From Zopfochytrium polystomum (taxonomy: Eukaryota > Chytridiomycota > Chytridiomycetes > Chytridiales > Chytridiaceae): a stretch of DNA of 64,000 nucleotides. Positions 1 to 12,500 of the stretch are shown here, piece after piece. The notes under the pieces are model-generated. The model saw only the letters and a program-made list of their open reading frames with translations. It did no database searches and was not told the origin of the DNA. Position 1 is the stretch's first letter; the number at the start of each line of letters is the position of its first letter. The stretch is taken from positions 1 through 64,000 of the forward strand of contig JAIVFJ010000037.1 of assembly GCA_025765615.1 (NCBI GenBank), in the 5' to 3' direction. Position numbers and translations under genes: made by a program.

Positions 1-615
<615 letters not shown>

Positions 616-855
616 GCTCTCTCGTCTTGCTCTCTCCTTCTACTTCTCTCTATCTCTCTCTCTCTTCTCTTTGGCTACGCGGCGAGAGAGCCCAAGGGCC
701 GCCGAACACAAGCGGATTCCAAACAATCACGCAACACACAGTCTCCCCGGCCAGAACACTTTGTCCTTCTCTACATACAGCACGGGTATAAAGATGCCAC
801 CCTCCCGCTCTTCTTGCGGACCGCACTGAAAAAGCTCCCTCAGAAGAAAAAAAAG

Positions 856-2124
856 ATGAGGGGGAAAAAAAAAAGTAAAACGAAACCCAGGTTGACCCAC
901 AACTTCCGCACATGCTCTTTCCCGCGCAACACCCAGCTCGCCGTTCTCCTCGTCGCCCTCCTAGGCCTCGCCTCGCGCCAGGCCCACTTGCACACCCGGG
1001 CCACGACGACGACCACGACGAGCATGCCCACGACACCGGCGACGAAGCCGTCGCCCTCTTCCGCCGTGAGCAAGCCCTCGCCCGACGCGAGGCCGCCGCC
1101 GCCTGCCACGCCTCCCTCACGGCCCGCGACGAAGCCACCCACGCTCGCCTCGCGCGCCGTGCCCTCTCTCTCGGCGCCGACCCCTCCACCCTCGCCCCGG
1201 CCCTGGCCCGTCGCGCCTCGTGCGTCGTCGACCCCGAAACCACTGGCGGGCCCTACTACATCAACGGCCCTCATACAGCGCTCCAACATGACCGAGAACC
1301 AACTGGGCGTCGCGCTCGTTCTCGACGTGTCCGTCGTCGACATTGCCTCCTGCTCCCCGCTCGTCGACGCCGCCGTCGAGTTCTGGTCGTGCAACGCCAC
1401 GGGTTACTACTCAGGGTTCACGGGAATCAGCCCCTCGACCAACCAGCAAGTTGGCAGCTGCGTCAACGGCGGGACCAGCAGCGGAAGCGGGCCCGGCGCG
1501 AGCGGGTGCTTGACGGACGAGCTGACCTTTCTCCGCGGCTTTGTGCTGACGGACGACAACGGCGTGGCCGAGATGACTACCATCTTCCCCGGGTTCTACA
1601 ACGGCCGCACCCCGCACATCCACGTGACGGTCCACACGGGGGGCAGCGTCGGCAGCGACGGCACCTACGTCGGCGGCGAGTTCCGGCACATCGGCCAGCT
1701 GTTCCCGGGCGACGAGGCAGCGACGTCGGTGTACTCGATCGCGTCGTTGCCGTACTACTCGCTGGGGACGGACTTTATCAAGCTGGCGGACGACCAGGTT
1801 GCGTCCAAGGAAGGGTACTCGGGGTACGGCATCCTCAGCCTGACCAACATGGGATCGACCATCGCGCAGGGCATGATCGGCGCTGTGACTATCTACGTCG
1901 ACTCGACCGCCACTCAAAAGGACCCGTCCACTTACACCTACTCTGATGCCGACTGGATAGGAACGTCGGTTGCAACAAAGGCGTCCTACACGACTGCCAA
2001 AGCGGCGTCGTCGACTTCCACCACGACTGCGACCGCAGTGCTCCTGTCCGCTGCCAGGGTCGCCTCCGATTTTGTCTGGTTGCATTTGGCGGCTATTGTG
2101 TTGGCGATCGCCCTTGCGTTTTAA
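856..2124 (+). CDS. Secreted, possibly GPI-anchored intradiol ring-cleavage dioxygenase (frame interrupted)
   Basis: Intradiol dioxygenases use Fe(III) to open catechol-type rings; fungal extracellular members act on lignin-derived or other aromatics. Seen: a hydrophobic signal-like segment (LAVLLVALLGLA, about 934-970), then a His/Asp-rich start of the mature protein (AHPGHDDDHDEHAHD), the entry motif TGGPYYINGP, and the catalytic core with the Tyr of NATGYYSG and the Tyr/His/His of GFYNGRTPHIHVTVH, the four expected iron ligands. The Ser/Thr-rich C-terminus ends in a hydrophobic tail (VWLHLAAIVLAIALAF), suggesting a GPI signal. The parts lie in different frames: signal in frame 1, pro-region in frame 3 from about 988, catalytic part back in frame 1 after 1271, where one extra base restores the family alignment. 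No intron fits these sites. It is either a pseudogene or carries two assembly indels. The start at 856 is provisional; 912 is the alternative. Confidence 0.8.
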   Translation: MRGKKKSKTKPRLTHNFRTCSFPRNTQLAVLLVALLGLASRQAHLHTRATTTTTTSMPTTPATKPSPSSAVSKPSPDARPPPPATPPSRPATKPPTLASRAVPSLSAPTPPPSPRPWPVAPRASSTPKPLAGPTTSTALIQRSNMTENQLGVALVLDVSVVDIASCSPLVDAAVEFWSCNATGYYSGFTGISPSTNQQVGSCVNGGTSSGSGPGASGCLTDELTFLRGFVLTDDNGVAEMTTIFPGFYNGRTPHIHVTVHTGGSVGSDGTYVGGEFRHIGQLFPGDEAATSVYSIASLPYYSLGTDFIKLADDQVASKEGYSGYGILSLTNMGSTIAQGMIGAVTIYVDSTATQKDPSTYTYSDADWIGTSVATKASYTTAKAASSTSTTTATAVLLSAARVASDFVWLHLAAIVLAIALAF

Positions 2125-2748
2125 AATTTACTCAATCAACGATTAAATCGTTTTTTTAACTCCTCGTAACTTCCTGCACCTTCTCATTCAAATCATCAAC
2201 TGCATCTCGTCAAATAAAGCAACCGCTATTTTCAATTCAAATTTTCCAATAGGTCTCTGGCTAAACGTTTGCAGTCGGCATGACTGCGGCTCAAATCGTT
2301 TCGCTTGGTTGAGGTTTGTTGTGCACCAACATTGTTCCTGTTGTGGGGAGAAGTTGTCGAGCCTAATCAGAGAAAAAAACAAAGGGGGCACCACGAGCTA
2401 ACACAAAAAGAAAAAGAGAAATGGATGCAGGCGAGCTGGCCAGTTTCCTGTTATCAGTGCCAACCGCGGGACCTGCTTCAGAGTAGCTCTGTCGGCAACT
2501 TTTATTGCAAAGGCCTTGGAGGTTGGCGATTGACACAATGTCTCGACTGTGCAATACTACACAGTCCACCAGGTTGGGAGGTATCCACAATTATTCAGCG
2601 GATTTCGGTGGATCCGGGCGGATTTGCGGGAGCAGAAGGGCAGACTGGGTGGGAATTTGACAGGGTCCAAGAGAAAGGCACCCACGCAACTCTTTCTCAA
2701 ATTCACAGGTGAGGATGGGGGGGGGGAAAAACTGAACCAACATGAAAC
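2125..2748. other. Intergenic, nothing recognised
   Basis: It follows the dioxygenase stop. An AATAAA-like signal at about 2213 could serve its polyadenylation. No open frame here shows a recognisable motif or a plausible splice structure. Confidence 0.4.
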
Positions 2749-3090
2749 ATGCCTGACTTGCGTGCGGTACGCCTCCTACCCGCTCTCTTCGAGTGGCTTA
2801 ACGGATGGAATGGACCTTTCACTCACCCTCCACTGCAGGAGTCTCAATAATCAGGCGTTGGGGGCTGTGCTACTGAGCATTGCTGTGGTGAGAAGCGCGC
2901 TTCGTTCCGCTTGTTCCCATCGCTGCGCTCGAACCTCAAATTCAGCATTACCCTCCTTATTCTTCATGAGATGTGCACTCCCAAAATATACACAGCTGAT
3001 CAGAAATTCTCCTTGTAGGAAACCTGTTTTCGCGAACAGATCAACAAAATCGAGTCCAAACATAAGACCTACCGGCCATGCCTACGAAAG
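2749..3090 (+). pseudogene. Truncated copy of the multi-pass membrane protein gene at 3993-5636
   Basis: Two exon-like blocks match the downstream gene. The block at about 2841-2889 encodes a segment like SLNNQALGAVLLSIAV and ends at a GT donor. The block at about 3018-3070 encodes ETCFREQINKIESKHK, against ATCFREQISKIESKHM in the downstream copy. The ATG contexts also match (ATGCCTGACTTG against ATGCCCGACTTC). After the second block the reading frame stops, and none of the downstream membrane exons is present. I read it as a 5' partial tandem duplicate. Confidence 0.6.
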
Positions 3091-3992
3091 CATCCGTAGG
3101 GCAGGAGCCAGCCTCCCTTGGATCCAAGGTCGAAGTAAAAGTATGATGAACAATTACAGGGCGTGTCGTGGAGATTGAAATTTTCTGGCAGCTTTTGACT
3201 GATTTTGCGTGTTTTCGAAAAAAAAATAGGATAAAAAGGCAATTTTATCTTTGACTCAGTGTTTTCATTTTGCTGGTCTTTTTCCCAACGCCGGCCCAAT
3301 TTGGAAGAAACGAAAGGAGAGTCAGAGATCGCAAGATCCTGAATTTGGATTGAAAACTCTCTCGGACGCTAAACCCTGTCGCGGGTGCCGTGAACGAACG
3401 AAAGAGGAATTTTGGAAGCAGTTGGGCCGAAAGACTCGTGGCAAATTTTTTAGGCTAAGCTCTTGTGACAATGTGCCGAGCGGCATCAGTAAGGGAAAAA
3501 AAAGGAGGAAAACAACAGATGGAGACGAGACTGCGCAGTTTCCGCTACTTTCGTATTTCACGCAAACCCAAAGCCGAATTAATTAATGAATCTTTACATT
3601 CGCTCTCCGACGGGCGAGGTCGACACTACTACCTGCCCGCCTGTCGAGAGATTCACGAAATCCACCTCACGCATATGCAAAGAATATCCACAACCATGGT
3701 TCCTCACTGACAGGTCGCAACTGCTCGAGATAGCCCCCGCCCGACGAGCGGCTAGCAGAGCGGCACCTGGCCGCGAACGGGTGATGGCAGATAACGGATG
3801 ATTAGACAGCGAAGCGGATTCGACGACTTCGTGTTGGAGGTCGGGAAGAAAAGAAACTGATTCCGAGCGTGACAGGTGTCGCAACCTTCCCAAGCGGAAT
3901 TGACAAGACTCGTCCTCTGACGGCTGAATAATTGCAATTGTAAAAACGGGAGGTGGAAAGGGGAAAAAAAAAATTTGAGTGACGCGATCAAA
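3091..3992. other. Spacer between the two copies, nothing recognised
   Basis: No conserved coding motif or RNA gene seen. Short open frames on both strands lack splice-compatible continuations. Confidence 0.35.
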
Positions 3993-5636
3993 ATGCCCGA
4001 CTTCCTGTTAGTACGGAATCACGTCTCTCTAGTTTACCGCGCTCTACGTGGCCCTCCGCGTCCCTTTGCTCACCTCACACAACAGGAGCATCAGTAATCA
4101 GTCGTTGGCCGGCACCCTACTAAGCCTTGCTGTCGTAAGTACAACCATTCGTTGCCACGCGCGCCCTTTTGCTTCAGAAGCAACTCCCTAAGCGTGCTCG
4201 ACTCGACCATCGCGTCTTTTCTCGCGCACTCTCAATGTGATCACCGAGATCTGCTTCTCAGCAAGCTCTGTTTGTACAGGCAACCTGTTTTCGCGAGCAG
4301 ATCAGCAAAATAGAATCCAAGCATATGGCCTACTCACTTTGGATCGCGATTCTATTCTTCGGGATCGGTAGCCTTGTTAGCGCGGTCATACATCGACTGC
4401 TGCTGACAGCTACCCCGAGCAATATTATGGACATTCTGAACTGGCAATTTTTAAATTTGTGTAAGTTGAATTAGACCAAGACTGCCCGCTTTGGTTGCCC
4501 TTCTTGCTAATTATATCCATCATCTCAGATTCGTTTGCTGTTCTTGTAAGGAACTTTCATCAGCACCTTATGCTTTGGTATTCTGCACCACCATCACTGA
4601 TTTCTCGTAGTTTTCCGCTTTGACTTACCATACAACGTACCGAGGGCTGGTTCTGCTCTTCCCGCTCAAACAAGACCGCCTTTGGATTTTTTCGGCGATT
4701 TTTGCTGCGATTGAATTTGCAATCAACATGTGAGTTGCCTGCTTCTACCCCTGTTTGAAGACCGAAGCAGAAGCCTTCAACGAATACTTTTTTTTCTTCG
4801 ATGCGTGGCAGGACTGGTGAGATTATTCCCGCCCCGCTATTTCGTGTACTTACAGTGTAACCAAACCCGCAGATGCTACATTGTTTGGAAACAACTTGAA
4901 GGTTTGTGCTAGGCTGTCAGAACAACCTGATAAACGGCTCCTCCTTGATGAAAGGCCACTGGAGGCATGATCCCGGACCCAAATGAACAGAAAACGTCGA
5001 TTACTGTGATCGTCTACGTTGTGACTGTTGACACGATCTTCTTTTTCGCGTCGCAAATCAAGATCATCACCACCATGGCCCAAATCAACAAACACAATCC
5101 GACTGTTTTGGATTATTTGGACATGGGCTTTCGCTGTATTTGCTACTCTGGATCTGTTTTTCTGTTTTACTTTACCGCTGGTAATGTCGTTTTGTCCTTT
5201 CTGTCGGTGTTCTTTCTGACTTTCGTTGATTACTAAAAACAAACCATTGCAATGCTGCATTCAATAAGGAGGGTTCGCGTTCTCAACCCAAGAAGGTACG
5301 AAAACTCTGATTGTCTGCCCCGTTATCTCTGACGAAAACTAATCGGTCAATAAATCCTCTCCCACTTCTCTTCTTGAACAGCATGGTTTGTCGCGAGGCT
5401 ACCGATATGGCGTCTAAAAACGGTTTCACGTTCCGGTCACTTCCATCAGGGTTTTCTTCTCGGCTTCACCATGCATCATGTTTATGGTTCTCCTGACTGA
5501 TGCCGATCGCGTCCGCAAGCTCGTCGCGTCTTTGAAGGGCGGCTCTTCGTCTACGGTAACGACAGGAAAAAGTTCCAGAGTCGGCGAGTCGTCCACGACG
5601 CGCGCTTCGATCAGTGTTGCAAAGACTGACGTCTAG
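3993..5636 (+). CDS. Unrecognised multi-pass (about 7 TM) membrane protein, many small exons
   Basis: I do not recognise the family. Spliced by frame, exons are about 4086-4134, 4280-4460, 4529-4545, 4611-4729, 4873-4901, 4965-5180, 5269-5295 and a last part reaching the stop at 5634-5636; all introns start GT and end AG. The first exon (ATG at 3993) and the join into the last exon are uncertain; the latter needs a 4-base exon near 5383 or another splice. The product is rich in hydrophobic segments: one in exon 1, AYSLWIAILFFGIGSLVSAV, two in the 4611 exon, SITVIVYVVTVDTIFFFASQ and a second in the 4965 exon, and FFSASPCIMFMVLL. It ends in a hydrophilic Ser/Thr-rich tail (GGSSSTVTTGKSSRVGESS). 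The layout resembles an orphan seven-pass receptor or channel. A truncated duplicate lies just upstream. Confidence 0.5.
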
Positions 5637-5944
5637 TGGGTCGATTAGATAGATGGTGTGTCAGGATTCCAAAGCAGTTAGCGACTCCTCCAAGGACACA
5701 AAAGCAACGCGTATTTTCTCCTTCTCCTTGTCCTACAGTAGTTCTTATCAATAAATAAATACACCCGGATTATGCTGCTGGTTGACGGACACTGCACGCA
5801 TATGCCGCAGGCGAAATATTTATTTGGTGTCGTGCGGGTCGGAAAATGTCAATTCCCCGAGCGGCCGAATCCCGGCACGTGCCGGAGTGGCACCGCCACG
5901 CATTATATTTCCAACCCCGGACAAAATGGTTTTCCCGCACGCAG

Positions 5945-7890
5945 ATGGATCACTCGACGCCAACAGCCCCTGGAGCCTCCCGCCCGCTGATGCTACTGGC
6001 GGCGGCCGCGGCGGCCGACCGCGCCGACGCGGACCATCCGGCCGCGCCAAAGACGACGCAGCAGCCCTTACCGCTGACGCCGCCGCCACCCGCACCAGAG
6101 CAAACCGCGACAGGTCTCGCCGGCACAGCCGCTCCACAAACCCTCGTCGAGAAGCCACCGCCGGCGGCATTCGTCGACCTCGATGAGACCGGCGTCGGCC
6201 CGTCCGACGGCATCGACGACCCGCCGGACGGCGGCGCCCGCGCGTGGCTGGTCGTGTTTGCGTCGTTTGTCGTGCACTTTGTCGTGTTGGGCATCATGTA
6301 CTCGTTTGGCGTCTTCCAGGTGATTGAAGGCCTTGGAGAGCAACGTTTGTGCTCACTTTTTATTTCTTTCACTTTCTTTTAACCATCGCGTCGCCGTGCC
6401 CGTCACTCGTCCTTTGCGCTGCAATCAAAAGTCGTATTTCGTTTCGGAAAATGTGAGTGTGACATCCTCCTTGTTTTATTTTCTTCGTTGTACGTTTCTG
6501 GGGATCTCTCTACTCGGTCAAAAACTATCTCATTTATGCTGTGCTTGCGTCGTCTCTCCACCCTCAGTTGGCCTCGTCGTCAGTTGTTTCGTTCATTGGG
6601 ACGGTTGGTGCCGCGCTGCTTCCTGCATTCGGTATCGTGTCGGGTCGACTCGCCGAGCGCTTTGGATTCCGTCGCATGATTTTCATCGGCACGCTGATCC
6701 TCTTCGTGAGAGCCATTGATTTCAATTGCCCTTTGCATTTGTTCCTCCGGCGAGCGGAATCTTGTTCACTGAAGACTGCTCCACACTTTACAGTTGGGGC
6801 TCATTCTAGCTTCATTTTCAAGCAAAGTATGGCACCTCTTCCTGACGCAAGGAGTACTTTTCGGTCTCGGAGCGTCCATTATCTACTTTCCTGCAGTGTC
6901 TGTTCCGCCGCAGTATTTCTCGAAAAGGCGGGGACTGGCGACGGGGACCGCCGTCGCCGGGAGCGGCGTTGGCGGACTCGTCGTCGCCTTGGTGACCACA
7001 AAGATGCTGGACGCGCTCGGGTTCCAATGGACCATGCGCATTACGGCCATATTTGCTCTCGGTTAGTTTGCCGCAAGCGTTTTAGAAGAATTTCGTGCCC
7101 TCACCCAACGTCTTCCGTCCCGGGAAAAAAAAAAAAAAAAAGTCAGTCTTCTAGCTGTCAACCCCCTTCTCGAGTCGCGCATCCCGCCGGCTCCAAACTC
7201 CAAAGCCGACTTCACCATCTTCAAAGACATTCGCTTCTTCCTCCTCGTCGGCACCGACTTTTGCCTCACGTTCGCCCAACTCGTGCCCATCTATTTCCTC
7301 CCGCAGTTTGCCGAGGAGCGGCTGGGGCTCCCGCTGGCGACGGGGTCCGCCGTGCTGTCCGTCTACAACGGCTCTTCCGCCCTCGGGCGGGTGCTGCTCG
7401 GGCTCGGCGCGGACGGCTTGCTAGGGAGCCTCAACAGCCTCATGTTGTGCACATTTTTTAGCGCCGCGTCGCTGTTTGGGTTGTGGAACACTGCTGGGTC
7501 TCTGCCCGTGCTGGTTCTGTTTGCAATAGTGAATGGGGTTCGTTTGCAAGCCGCCGTCGCTTCTTCGACCTCGTGTCACTGACTAAACCCCTTTGTCGTC
7601 GTTTTTCATTTTTGGCATTCCAGTTCGTCGGAGGCGGCTTCATCTCGTTGTTTCCTGTTACGCTGGCGTCCATATTTGGGGTCCGTCGCCTTCCCAGCGT
7701 AGTCGGCACCTTGTACTCGTTAAGTTCGATCGGCAACTTGGTCGGGGCACCGCTCGCCGCGTATATAAAGGACACGTCAGGTGGATTCGCGGCTGCCATT
7801 TACTATGCCGGCGGTGTCACCCTTGTAGCCTCTGCCCTCGTTCTTGTGGTCAGGTTGCTCGAGGATCGGAATCTTTTCAAGCGAATGTGA
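5945..7890 (+). CDS. MFS transporter, monocarboxylate (SLC16/MCH-like) family
   Basis: A proton-coupled carrier for monocarboxylates or similar small organic acids, probably in the plasma membrane. Six exons: 5945-6319, 6432-6452, 6568-6705, 6794-7061, 7143-7537, 7624-7890, each intron GT-AG and frame-consistent. The Pro/Ala-rich cytosolic N-terminus leads into DPPDGGARAWLVVFASF, the hallmark [DE]GG[WAR]-type entry to TM1 of this family, and SFGVFQ at the end of TM1. Then come SGRLAERFGFRR (loop 2-3), YFSKRRGLATGTAVAGSG (TM4-5), the second half with SSALGRVLLGLGAD (loop 8-9), and GGFISLFPVTLASIFG near TM10. The start at 5945 was chosen because upstream codons in frame show no family likeness. 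The gene converges on the M20 peptidase gene, 134 bases away. Confidence 0.85.
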
Positions 7891-8024
7891 TGAAAAATTG
7901 GCCTGGAGGATGCGCAGAAGAAATAAACCAAAAAATTGTCAAAGCCTCCGAGTAATTCAAATACTGCTTTCATTCTCGCGCTCTCTTTCACGTTGTTCCA
8001 CACAGCAATCAGGCAGGACTCTCT

Positions 8025-9155
8025 TCAACACTTTGCAACGGCTTCAAGCACTGCCGCAAACTGCTCCGCCGCGACGGCGAGACAGTCGAGCCTAAGGGAC
8101 TCATCAACCCCGTGTATGTTTGCCATCTTATCGTTCGGTCCGATTGCAATATACGCGGCGCGTCCCTCCGCTCGCTCCGGGCCGACGACATGCGTCAACC
8201 CCGGGCACGCGGCGGTCCCAAATGCCTTGTTCAGGTACCGCTCCTCGACAACGAGTCCGCCCGCCGCTCCAGCCGCGGCGACCGCGTCGAGGACGGCGGG
8301 GAGGACGCCCGACGTTTCACAAGCGCCCCCGACCGGTGGCATCGCCAGGACCCGCTGGGGGCCGGCGACGCCGTCGCGGGTGGCAAAGTACCCGGTTTCT
8401 TCGAGCCAGAGCAGCGGGCGCGGGTGCGACGGGTCAGCCGCGAGCGCGGGGTACACGGCGTACGGGAAGCGGCCGGCGGTCTCCTCTTCACCGTGGAGGA
8501 GCCAGAGAAGGCCCGGGGCGGTGTTGGCCAGCTGCTGCGCAGTCGAAGGGGGGGTGGCGGCGCCGGCGCCGTCGCGTTGAGCCGCGTCTTCGGGCGGGAT
8601 GAGGAGGATGCGCTGCAGCAGCGGGCCGAGGTTGTCGGCGACCCCGCGGGCGTACACTCGGCCGTCGCGCTCGGTCGGCGTCCACGGGTCCGGAGTGCTC
8701 CATCCATTTGAGGGCGGGCCTTCGGACCAACCGTGGTCGACCGTTTCGACGTCGTAGTGGCCAATGAGGCCGACCCAGTGTCCATCGCTGCAGACGGCGC
8801 CGTCGCGGCGGGGCGGGCGAGTGGCGACGAGAATGTCGGCCGAGGCTGCCAGTGGGTACTGGAGCGGGTCTGGAGAGATGCGGCGGACGGTGAAGCCGCG
8901 GGCGGCGAGGAGGGACTCGATGAGGATGGACAGCTTTTTCAAGCCGTCCGGGGCAGCGGTTGAAGCATCGCCGCCCGGGCCGGCACTGCTCCCGGCCGCG
9001 CAGGGACGCAAGCGCAGAGCGTCTCCCAGGAGACGGAGCCACGCGTCGTGGGACTCGCTAGTCCAGAGCCGCAGGCGCTGCTGCTCGCTTTCACGCCTGC
9101 GTCCTTCGCCTTGGTCGCCGGCTAGCACTGCTGCTGCTGGTGCCGTTGGGTTCAT
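8025..9155 (-). CDS. M20-family zinc metallopeptidase-like hydrolase
   Basis: M20 enzymes are di-zinc exopeptidases or amidohydrolases that release amino acids from peptides or acylated amino acids. The 376-residue intronless frame shows the expected ligands in order: GHYDVE (His133), GVADN (Asp174), the catalytic and ligand acidic pair of HGEEETAG (Glu223/Glu224), LEETGYF, and IHGVDES near the C-terminus. No signal peptide or TM segment, so probably cytosolic. It is nearer to the peptidase branch than to acetylornithine deacetylase, but the substrate cannot be read from sequence. It converges with the MFS gene and diverges from the epimerase-glycosyltransferase gene across a CT-rich promoter. 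Confidence 0.8.
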   Translation of the reverse strand: MNPTAPAAAVLAGDQGEGRRRESEQQRLRLWTSESHDAWLRLLGDALRLRPCAAGSSAGPGGDASTAAPDGLKKLSILIESLLAARGFTVRRISPDPLQYPLAASADILVATRPPRRDGAVCSDGHWVGLIGHYDVETVDHGWSEGPPSNGWSTPDPWTPTERDGRVYARGVADNLGPLLQRILLIPPEDAAQRDGAGAATPPSTAQQLANTAPGLLWLLHGEEETAGRFPYAVYPALAADPSHPRPLLWLEETGYFATRDGVAGPQRVLAMPPVGGACETSGVLPAVLDAVAAAGAAGGLVVEERYLNKAFGTAACPGLTHVVGPERAEGRAAYIAIGPNDKMANIHGVDESLRLDCLAVAAEQFAAVLEAVAKC

Positions 9156-9324
9156 TGTTGTTCTTGATCTTTTTAACCCTTTTTTTCTTGTCGGTTTTGA
9201 TTATTGGGAGCAGTCAGTCACGTGGTTGGGGGGAAATGGAATTGGAATGAGACGCGTCGAGGGCCAACACAGGGGCCATCCGGAGAGCCACCCCTCGCTG
9301 TGTCGCTGCACTGTGGCGCCTTCG

Positions 9325-9327
<3 letters not shown>

Positions 9328-9403
<76 letters not shown>
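9328..9403 (+). repeat. (CT)n microsatellite upstream of the epimerase-glycosyltransferase gene
   Basis: A CT run of about 75 bases with two GT interruptions, ending about 110 bases before the ATG at 9513, with pyrimidines on the coding strand of the downstream gene. Confidence 0.9.
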
Positions 9404-9512
9404 CTTTTTTTTGCAGTCTCTCTCTTCTTTCCAGTCCGCCTGCTTCCTCGAAAAAGAGGGCGCCAAGAAGAAGACGAAGAAGAAAAAGAATAAGCAGGGT
9501 AAAGCGAAGAAG

Positions 9513-12500
9513 ATGGATTGCGATAGCTCCGATCCCGCACCGTACCACGCCGCAGCGACCTTTCCCGTAAACGCAGAGGTACGACTGTGCTTTTTTTGGC
9601 CTTCCATAACAGCCCTCCAACTGACAACACCGCATTGTCACAACAACAGGCATGGCGCCAGCTCGACCCCTGCACTATCCTCATCACCGGCGTCGCGGGT
9701 TTCATCGGCAGCCACAGCGCCCACCGCATCCTGCAAGAGCTCCCACACGCCACGGTCGTCGGCATCGACAACCTCTCCCCCTTTTACGACGTCTCGCTCA
9801 AGCACGAGCGCGTAGCCTCGCTCCTCCGCAGCTCCCCGCGCTTCCACTTCCACCGCGCCGACATCGCGGACCCCGTCGCTGTGCCGCGCATCCTCGCCGC
9901 GGCCGCCCCATCGCCAACGGTCGTCCTGCACTTTGCCGCGCAGCCAAACGTCCGCTTCTGCGAGTCCCACCCGGCCGAGTCGTACCGCGCCAATGTGACC
10001 GCCTACGAGGCCTTCCTCGCGCACCTTACCGCCGCCGCTGGACAGCTCGTCCACCTTGTCGTCGCGTCCTCGTCGACCGTCTACGGCGACGTGGCCGCCG
10101 CCACCCAACAGCCCTGCAACGAGGCGTCCACGCCTCCGCGCCCGGCGTCCGAGTACGCGCGGCAGAAACTCCGCGTCGAGCAGCTCTCGGCCGCCATCGC
10201 GACCGCAATAGCAAGCAAGACGGTCGACGCCGTCGCCGTCTCGGTCCTGCGCTTCTTCTCGGTCTACGGCCCCGCGGGCCGCCCCGACATGGCGCCCGCG
10301 GCCTTCGCGGCCCGCGTAGAGGCCGGCGCGCACGTGCAGGTCTTTGGCGACGCGCTGGCGCACTCTCGCGATTTTACGTTTGTTGAGGACGCCGTCGACG
10401 CCGTCGTGCGCGTCGTGCTGGCCGCGCGGCCTCCGTCGCTTTCTGGGTCGGGGTCCGCGACGCTGGGACCGCCACCGCCGCTGACCGTCTGGAACGTCGG
10501 GACCGGCTCGGCGAGGTGCTCGCGCGGATCGAGGGCCTGCTCGGGCGGCCGGCGCGGGTGCGGCGGTTACCTTCGGCGACAGCGGCTGGCTGCGACCTGT
10601 CGCGGACGTGGGCGGACGCGGGCAAGGTACGGGCGCTCGGTGCGGCGATGGCGACGCCGGTTGCGACCGGGTTGGCCCGTGTGGCGGCGGGCGTTGTCGC
10701 GCGGCGGCGTCGGCGGACGTTTCTCGCCGTGGTCGTCGCGACGACTGCAGCTGCTGCTGGTACGGCGGAGGATGAGGGGGACACGCGGGCGCGGGCGCGG
10801 CTGCTGTGTGAGCGGGCACTGGCGTCGGTGGCGGCGCAGACTCGGCGGGCGGACGCGGTGGTGGTGGTCGCCGACGGTGCGGAGGACCCGGCCGCGGCGG
10901 CAGTCGCGGCGCTTGGGCGAGCGGTGCGGGCGGCAGTTCCCGGGGTTCCCGAGGTAGAATGCATTGCGAACTGGAGGAGCCGCGGGGCGGCGGGGGCGTG
11001 GAATGCCGGACTGCTGCACGTCGCGCGAGGGCGGATGGCAGCGGCCGGCGCGGGGGCGGAGGCGGCTGCAGAACTGCTGTCGGATGTTGTGGTTGCAATC
11101 TTGGACGACGACGACGCATGGGACCCGACGCACCTCGAGCGGTGTGAGGACGCCATGGCGGTACTGCCTGGTGCGGATATGGTTGTTTCCGGGCTGATTC
11201 GACACGAGCGAGACGCGGACGGTGCCGAGGCGCGCCGGCAAACGATTCCGGCTGCGTTCCCCGAGGCTCACGAGCTGCTGGTCAAGAACTGCCACATCCA
11301 GGGCAGCAATCTCTTTGGTCGTCTCATGAACGTCTTTATGGCGGCGGGGATGTTTGACGAAAACCTGCCCTCCACCACTGACCGCGACATTCTCCTTCGC
11401 ATCGGCGCGCTCGGGCGAAGGGTGCGGTTTGCCTCGACGGGGGTGCACACGGTGCACCATTACGCTGACGCAGACCGGCCGCGTCTGTCGACGCCCGGGA
11501 GCCAGGCCAAAGCGAGCGGGTGCAGTCGGTTTTACGAAAAGTATCGGCCGTGGATGAGCAAAGAGGTTGAGCGGCGGTTCCTGGAAGCGTCGTCGGAGAG
11601 GTTTGGATGGAAACCGGAAGCATACGACGACGGTCGACTCTGCGCGGAACCTGCTATCGAAGCTGCCACCGCACCGCAGATTGCAGAGGCAGACCAAATT
11701 AACGGAGAGGATGAGCTGTCGAATCTTGCAAAGTCTTCGCGGGTAGACCTGACTGTTGGCTTCATTACCGACTCGAGCTTTCCGCTCGGAGCCCGTAATC
11801 TTTTTGGCGATCTGTCGTGCCTCTTTGGACAGGTCCGCGCACAGTTCACCAAGCTGGACTTTCGTCTGCAGATTGTCGTGTTGGAGAACGGTGGCTCCGT
11901 CAAGAGAGTCTTGTCGCGTGAGACTGCACTGGAAGAGTTTGAGCGGTTGCAGCACACTGCGGATAGTCGCCCCAATGCGCGAGCCACCATGTCCATCAGC
12001 GTGCTTTCCATAGAGGAACAGCTGCAAATGAAATCAGACTCAGCCATCCCCTCGTGGATCCGAGTCGGGCGGGACACGCGCATGTCGATCGCCGAGGCAC
12101 GCACCGTGCTGCAGCTCCACCTGCACAAGATCCTGTCGTCAACACCAGGTGGCATTGTTTGGATACTAGACGACGACAAGCGCCTCGGCAGCCGCCACGG
12201 CGAACGCAACGGAATCCAGATGCTGGACCGGGTCCTTCGGATCCGCGCGACGCATCCGGACGTGGCGGTGCTGCTCGGCGCGACGGAGGGCGCGCCGCCG
12301 ATACCCGAAGCCTTCTTGGTGCGGTGCCAGCTCGTCGACGTGCACCACTGGCTTGCGGCGGCGGTGGCCGAGGTGCGGGGCACGGCCGCGGAGACAGCGA
12401 CGGGGGAAGAGCGGCCGAGTACGGCCGCCGATGCCTACTACCACAGGCCGCTGACGGACAACGTCTCGCGGAGCGACTACTTTCACGACGTGGCGCATCC

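Noticed and set aside
912..1946. Alternative frame-3 dioxygenase start at 912 as an independent 344-residue gene
   Set aside because: Only the stretch from about 988 to 1271 of this frame matches the dioxygenase family; the catalytic residues lie in frame 1.
9638..11119. Long minus-strand frame opposite the epimerase-glycosyltransferase
   Set aside because: Arg/Pro-rich composition typical of the antisense of GC-rich coding sequence; no family motif.
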